From: Melitaea cinxia
Lineage: Eukaryota; Arthropoda; Insecta; Lepidoptera; Nymphalidae
Direction of reading: 5' to 3'
Assembly: GCF_905220565.1 (NCBI RefSeq)
Contig: NC_059419.1
Span: 5,456,001 to 5,520,000 of the forward strand
DNA: 64,000 bases
Below, piece after piece: positions 57,831 through 64,000 of the stretch (positions within the stretch are counted from its first letter, which is position 1; the number at the start of each line of letters is the position of its first letter). The notes beneath the pieces were generated by a model, which worked only from the letters and a program-made list of their open reading frames with translations, was not told where the DNA came from and did no database searches. The position numbers and the translations under genes are program-made.

Positions 57831-58166
57831 CTCAATACACGAAATAATATCTTAAGTAATACTATTGTACACGATTTTGACATGATTTAACAATTATGTC
57901 ACGATATTGGCACCGATAACAATTACCAACTTAATATCGTTTGTCGATGTTAATTTTACTGACTGTATTTTTTTTTTAAACATCTAACACATAAATTCCT
58001 AATTTTCTTAAACCTATGAAATTTGAATAAATTTACAAATTACATCGTTTACATATTAAGATTTTGGCCACAATTGATTGCTCTCGTCCTACGAGCACTA
58101 CCATGCTGCACATGCACTGGGAAATATCTTTCATGTTATATAACATGACACAAAACGATTCACAAT
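57831..58166. other. Intergenic or intronic AT-rich DNA
   Basis: No exon recognised. Confidence 0.3.
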
Positions 58167-58169
58167 TAA

Positions 58170-58761
58170 CGCCCGGTTTCCGAAAGGCTGATGAACGCAA
58201 AAATTAACAAATCTCTTGTTAAGTATCAAATGAGTTGCTAAAAGCATGATAAAACTATAATTTAATCATCCTGTCAGTTGACATAGCTGTCACATTTAAC
58301 TCTGGAATCGTATGTTAACCACCATTTTGGGTTTCTGAAACGCGAATTAAGCTATAATCATTGATCAAACATCTGTCAAAAACTCTGTCAACTAATCGGT
58401 GTATATCGGCGAATTAACTTAAGGAAAACAATTCTTTTCTACGTGAAACTACGTTTTGTTTCTTTAAAGATATGTAAAGCATATTTTTAACCAAATTTTA
58501 TACATGTAATATATGTTTTTTCTATAAAAGTCTACATTATGATCTTGGTAAACTAAAATTTTTTGTTTTTTGTTGTAGATTACATAGATGTCTATTATTA
58601 TCACCAAGAAGAAACTGGTCAAAGTTTAATAATAAATGAAAACACTTCTTTGCGGTCATCTCTATTATTGTTAAGTTTTAAATTTTATTAGTAACATTAT
58701 ATAAATAATAGGGAATTTAAAAAAAAAAGGTTATAAAAATAATTTGTTATAATTTCAATCG

Positions 58762-58845
<84 letters not shown>

Positions 58846-58847
58846 CG

Positions 58848-58888
<41 letters not shown>

Positions 58889-59424
58889 AAATATACATTA
58901 ATAGGAACTATTAAAAAAATACTTATAATTACTTAATAAATGGAATTTAAAGTATGCTATTATAATTATAACTACTTTATCATATTTTCATACTCCTTCC
59001 GTTTATTTTTTTTAATCAGTCTATATTCTGATAATTTAAATTTTTCTTCCAAAGATGCACTCATCTTTTTTTCATAATATTGTTGTTTTTTTTTAAATAG
59101 ATTATTGTTTTTAGGAACTATTTTCTATTTTTCTATCTTCGTTTATATGATGCTTTATTGGATGTATCAGTATTATCAGATTTATTAAATAACATCACAA
59201 CTTGTTAGTTTCTGGAGGCTTTGATACATCACAAATATTTAAAATAATATTTAATTATAATGTTACATGACCACATTTTACAAAATGTCAAATCAAACTA
59301 ATCGAGGATTAGTTAATTTTGCCGTGAATGACGTTTCAGCAACTCAAATTTATTTTACAGCCGTGTTAAATCTAACAGTCATTTAGAAGACTTATACTTT
59401 GACAAACGTTTCAGAAACCGGGCG
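58170..59424. mobile_element. 1,255-bp inverted-repeat element with TAA target duplications
   Basis: CGCCCGGTTTC..GAAA at the left is mirrored by GTTTCAGAAACCGGGCG at the right. TAA at 58,167-58,169 and 59,425-59,427 is a perfect 3-bp duplication. TAA (TWA) duplications fit PIF/Harbinger. No transposase frame, so non-autonomous. The interior has a long (TA)n tract. Confidence 0.75.
58766..58886. repeat. (TA)n microsatellite
   Basis: About 120 bp of TA interrupted by ATTACGATTA, inside the 58.2-59.4 kb element. ATCGTAAT flanks suggest a foldback. Confidence 0.9.
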
Positions 59425-59427
59425 TAA

Positions 59428-61147
59428 GTCTGTAATATGCCAATAACAACAAACACATATTCTATTCTTCTAATCAGTGGTTTATCTTAGCGACAAAGGG
59501 GTACGTCCGGTCAACTTGTTTTCTTTCACGAGTTCCTGCTTTCTTTCTCACAGTTAACGCTGTACTAAACACTACGGAAAATGGTTGCCTGGAGTGTTCA
59601 GTCTTCGGTTTTAGTTTACCTTCTGTATGTGGTCTGTTGTAATAACTTATATATATACCTTGACCTTGGACCTTGTATTTTATTTAATGTTTAATGGCAA
59701 GGAAATTACAGTATATAGGTGGAATTTTTTTGCAGTTTTGCCCTCAGATGCCTTGGAACTTATTACATGCGTGCAAGCTACACTAGTCTGGTGTCTATTT
59801 GTCTATTCTGTCTGTGGATATTTTTATAACATTCGTGCTTAATCAAAAATATAATAAATACAGTCACATTATTGACATATCGCTTATAAAAAAGGTTATA
59901 ATCCTACAAGTTTTATCTGACAAATGCTGATAGTTTAATGTAAAAATGCGAGTAAATATTATTCATACCTATGACTAATATGTAATTGTTGCATGTGAGG
60001 GCAAAAATTAATATTTATTGAATGTTTTTCATGCAAATTTAAATATAAAAGAAGTTTACATGCGTCAAACTTAAAAATAGCTATTAATATTTATAGTTAG
60101 TTAATTTTTATTTTATATCAAACAATAAGATACCTTAATTAATATCTAAGATGCGTAACCTAAATTAAGTATTCATATATTACATTTTTTTTTAAATATA
60201 TTGCATGTCTTAACAAATTTTGCGTAAATATCTTCATAGACTTTCATTTTACTCAAAAAATTAATACTTATTAATCTTAAGTTTATAAGACGTCGCTTCA
60301 GCCTGTATTATCCCACTGCTGGGCACAGACCTCTTTCCACATGTAGGAGAAGGATCAGAGCTTAATATGCCACCCATATCCAATGCGGGTTATAAGACTT
60401 AAATTTCTAAATCATTTCGAAGAGTTTTAACTAAATAGCCACACAAACGTATTAGTTGTATGTGGCACATTTACTTCTGTTTATACCGGTAGAAGTAGTG
60501 TGTGCGACGCATGAATCCCACTAAAGAACACATATGAAATGCTCAAGATGATGTGTATTTGCATGAAGCGTTGTGAAAAGAAGTTCGTCTGATTATAAAT
60601 ATTATAATATAATATAAACATAGAAACGAAAATCAAAATACATAACAAGAATATAACTAATTAACACTCAATGTATAGAAAAAAGATAAAAAGTATTGAC
60701 GATGATATAAATACATTGCTTTAAAAGAAATTTCTTTTCTAATGTTATAAAACTAAACGACTTGAACGCGGTAATCTAATAAGTCACCTAATAGTTATCT
60801 TTTGCATTAGAAAGGCCGTTTTTAAAAGAATCGGCTGTAAAATATCACGCTTACATACTTAAATAACTTATGAGAGCAATGACATAACCAAATATAATAA
60901 AATTAGATAAGGGTCGAAACCAAGCATTGGGGTTTACCGTTCAAGATTCAAAAAAATTTTTGAAACTTAAATGCATGTATTTTTGATTGAAACGTAATGA
61001 TTTGTATCTCTTTAACACTTAAGATTTAAAGACTACTATATTCAAAATTTATTTATATCACCACGCTACAGATGATACTAAAACATCTATAGCATATAAC
61101 AACATAATAATAATAATAATAAATAATATAAAAATACAAAGTTTATT
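59428..61147. other. AT-rich DNA with LINE debris
   Basis: 60,293-60,390 holds GTCGCTTCAGCCTGTATTAT, CCCACTGCTGGGCACAGACC, a dispersed LINE/SINE tail. The remainder has no recognisable gene. Confidence 0.4.
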
Positions 61148-61195
61148 TACCTCTCAGTTCCGCGTGTTGTGGGGCTGGCGTGCAAGAATGAGATG
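61148..61195 (-). other. Possible short upstream exon
   Basis: A GC-rich patch on the minus strand ends CGGAACTGAGAG|GTAAAT, a fair donor. A CCAG just upstream could be an acceptor giving a 24-bp micro-exon, or this may be the end of a 5' exon of the TMCC gene. The coding frame is not verifiable. Confidence 0.25.
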
Positions 61196-62950
61196 ATAAG
61201 CACACATTTAATGATTTAATGATAGTTGAGAGTAATGAATTAATATTAAATATTGATGAAGGATTAAAAAGTAGAAAGTAGTATTTAGGAATTTGTGAAA
61301 AAATTACTTATTTAATTATTAATAATTACTAAATAATATGAAATATTTACGGAATAATATTAATAATAAAGTTTTTTGTTAATATTATAAAATAATGCTC
61401 AAAAGACAAATATGGTAAACAATTACTCATCGCAATAAACAAACCGTGACGAAAACAATTGTACACATGCATTTATGAATGACCAAGATAAATTAATAAT
61501 AACAACACAGATAATAAATATTTAAAAAAAAAAACAATTACATTTCCTTCGACATTTTCTGCACTTCTTAAAAAACATTTCGTTATCACGCGAAATCCTT
61601 ACATTTTATTTGTTACATTACACTAATCGCGTATATGAACGTATATTATATAGAGTTAAATTAGTATAAACATGTGAGTACATAGAAGGTTGCGCGGCCA
61701 CTGAGTCACAAGTCGGCTTGTCTATGAACTTGACATTTGTCTTTTTATCTCCGGCTTATCTATTAAACAGTTGTAACCTTGATTTGATAAGTGTTGTGAT
61801 CGAGGGGTGTTGTTGTTGACTGACTTTTTATATTTATAATGTTTGTTAAGGCTTTTGATTTATTGTTACTAATCGCATAGTTTGTGGCTATACTTGACTA
61901 CTATAATAATTAATTATAAAACATCGTTGTACTTTTCTTTATATTTTATTTGATTATAGTTATTTGAAATATTTAATATGATGAATGTTTTATTAATACA
62001 AAATTTAAACACAATGAAATACTATTTTTGTACTGTGATGAATTTGATAAACATGAAATGAACATTTAAATAACGTGTCAAATATTGCAATTTATTTTAA
62101 TGACAAAATTTAAAAATGTCAGAATAGAGACATAAAAAAACAAATATATGTTAAGTTATTAATACAAGTGATAAAACTAGGATGAAGAAAACAGGGGGTT
62201 AAAGGTGTGAGCGCTATGATATCTACTTGACATACTTACAAGGGCCCGTGTTCTCTGCGAGACAAAATATGAAAATTAACATATAACACATCACAACTAT
62301 GATATGATCTGGCTGTATATGAATATATATATCTTATATGTATTTAATATTTTATAGCTCGTTACTGTTTTAGTAAAGTATTCTGATGTTTTGATTTATT
62401 CATATATTTTAGATTCATTATAATTATTATTATAATGGTACAGATATATGTACTTCCATATAAAACAGGCAAGATATTTTTGAAATATAAATTTCTGGTT
62501 TTAATAAATTTATAAAGAAAAAAGTAGTGAAAATATTTGTAAGATAACGTTTCCCAATCTTTTCATTTTGTGAGAATAAGGCACAGCCTTCTTGGAGGCG
62601 TGCAATAGGAATCAATATATTTGAAATAGTATAATAATGTTTCTAAATAGTTCTATTGGAAACAACTAAGTTTAGAAATAGTAGAGATATTTCAAAAAGT
62701 ATTTAAACACCTAGTATGAGAGCAGTATTATTTAACTTTATAACAAACAGTAAATATTCAGGTAATCAAATAAAGAATTAAAAAGAAATATTAAGATTAT
62801 TCTAATAAAGTGAAAATAAATAAAGTGTATAAATAGAAAAAATATAGTAAAATATTTAATATAGCTTTAATGCAGACAGTAAAAGCATTGAGTAAAATAA
62901 AGATTTATTAAAAGTAGATTTACTGCATACTCTGGTTGTTAAAATTATTT
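61196..62950. other. AT-rich DNA, no gene seen
   Basis: A GC-richer patch at 61,690-61,760 (GTTGCGCGGCCACTGAGTCA) could be promoter-like for the minus-strand gene, but no motif proves it. Confidence 0.3.

Positions 62951-62952
<2 letters not shown>

Positions 62953-63023
<71 letters not shown>
62953..63023. repeat. (GA)n microsatellite
   Basis: About 70 bp of uninterrupted GA. The Ser-Leu open frame opposite is an artefact. Confidence 0.95.
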
Positions 63024-63027
<4 letters not shown>

Positions 63028-63273
63028 GTAAGAGTTAGCGAGAGATAAACAACTAAGCTGCAGTAAAGCATCGCTGTTAATGAAGCGTTGTGTTCAAAGA
63101 AATATGCGTTTTAAAGTTACCTAATAGTCAAGCAGGAATCATTATGTTTATCGACAATACTGCAGCTGAGTAGCGTGTAGTTTGTTTGATAACTCTATCC
63201 CGTGACGTCATAACGATTTTTAGATAATTATTGGCAGAATTTAAAATATATCAACCATTTATATTTCCTTTTT

Positions 63274-63995
63274 AACCGACTTCTAAAAAAGGAGGAGGTT
63301 CTCAATTCGACTGTATTTTTTTTTTTTAATGAATGTTACTTCAGAACTTTTGACTGGGTGGAGCGATTTCGACAAATTTTCTTTTAATCGAAAGATGGTG
63401 TGTGTCATTTGGTCCCATTTAAATTTATTTGAGATCTAACAATAACTTTTCGAGTTATATCTAATAATGCGTTTTTACTTGACGCTTTTTTCGTCGACCT
63501 ACGTTGTATTATACCGCATAACTTTCTACTGGATGTACCGATTTTGATAATTCTTTTTTTGTTCGAAAGGGGGTATCCCTAGTTTGGTACCATGATAATA
63601 AAACCAGGATCTGATGATGGGATACCAGAGAAATCGAGGGAAGCTCTCAAAAATCCGCAATAACTTTCTACTGGATGTACCGATTTTGATAATTTTTTTC
63701 TTGTTGGAAAGTGGATATTCCTAGTTTGGTACCATGATTAGGAAACTAGGACCTGATGATGGAATCCCAGAGAAATCGAGGGAAACTCTTGAAAATCCGC
63801 AATAACTTTTTACTGGGTGTACCGATTTTGATAATTTTTTATTTAATCGAAAGCTGATGTTTATCATGTGGTCACATATAAATGTTATCGAGATCTGATA
63901 ACTACTTTTTGAGTAATCTTTAATAACGCGTAGTTACTTGACTATTTTTTCGTCGATCTACGTTGTATTACTTGTCGATGTAATTGAAGTCGGTT
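63274..63995 (+). mobile_element. AACCGACTTC inverted-repeat element, full length
   Basis: AACCGACTTC at 63,274-63,283 is perfectly inverted as GAAGTCGGTT at 63,986-63,995. Inside are AAAGGAGGAGGTTCTCAATT, a T run, and two or three tandem-like internal blocks (TACTGGATGTACCGATTTTG, GATCTGATGATGGGATACCA). No open frame of note. Best reference copy of the family in this window. Confidence 0.8.
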
Positions 63996-64000
63996 TATTT

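Noticed and set aside
57395..57883. 162-residue minus-strand frame and a 102-residue overlapping frame
   Set aside because: These run through copies of the 128-bp array and its intronic part. Only the segment 57,655-57,830 joins in phase to the TMCC core.
62856..63071. Ser-Leu repeat frame
   Set aside because: Translation of the (GA)n microsatellite.

Overview
This is a 64 kb piece of an insect nuclear genome, almost certainly from a moth or butterfly. The evidence is the AT-rich intergenic DNA, short exons with GT..AG introns, and many tRNA-derived SINEs, RTE- and Jockey/CR1-like LINE tails and small inverted-repeat elements of the kind common in Lepidoptera. No species can be named from sequence alone, and there is no prokaryotic or CRISPR-type content.

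Layout. (1) Positions 1-23,606 hold no exon I can recognise. This part is a mosaic of AT-rich DNA and decayed repeats: an RTE LINE remnant, SINEs, a repeat family with AACCGACTTC inverted termini, foldbacks, a U2 snRNA fragment, a nested insertion near 20 kb, and a tRNA-like gene in an inverted-repeat cassette at 23.1 kb. (2) 23,607-35,499 (+) carries thirteen coding exons of fimbrin/plastin, the actin-bundling protein. They give 615 residues (EF-hands plus four calponin-homology domains) and lack only a short N-terminus. A 3'UTR probably runs to about 37.93 kb. (3) A possible two-exon small gene lies at 38,067-38,849 (+). (4) 39-43.7 kb is a transposon graveyard: a LINE, a frameshifted ISL2EU-like DDE transposase and a MITE. 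(5) 43.7-46.4 kb is AT-rich with nothing recognisable. (6) 46.7-51.0 kb holds a Jockey/CR1-type LINE with an uninterrupted 956-codon ORF2. (7) 51,911-57,830 (-) carries six exons of a TMCC-family (Dementin-like) coiled-coil transmembrane protein; its 5' part is not recognised. (8) 58-64 kb is repeats and AT-rich DNA, including a 1,255-bp inverted-repeat element with TAA target duplications and a full-length AACCGACTTC-family element at the right edge.

The two host genes converge. Fimbrin cross-links actin filaments and is controlled by calcium through its EF-hands. TMCC proteins are membrane-anchored coiled-coil proteins, reported at the endoplasmic reticulum. The window shows no direct functional link between them.

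The most striking signal is three tandem arrays at or touching 5' splice sites of GC-rich exons. One is an 11 x 148-bp array of the TMCC membrane exon end plus its donor. One is a 9 x 128-bp array of another TMCC exon end plus its donor. One is a 12-bp minisatellite starting a few bases after a fimbrin donor. Each TMCC array places 8-10 extra consensus-like splice donors inside an intron. I found no evidence for a wholly new system beyond this.
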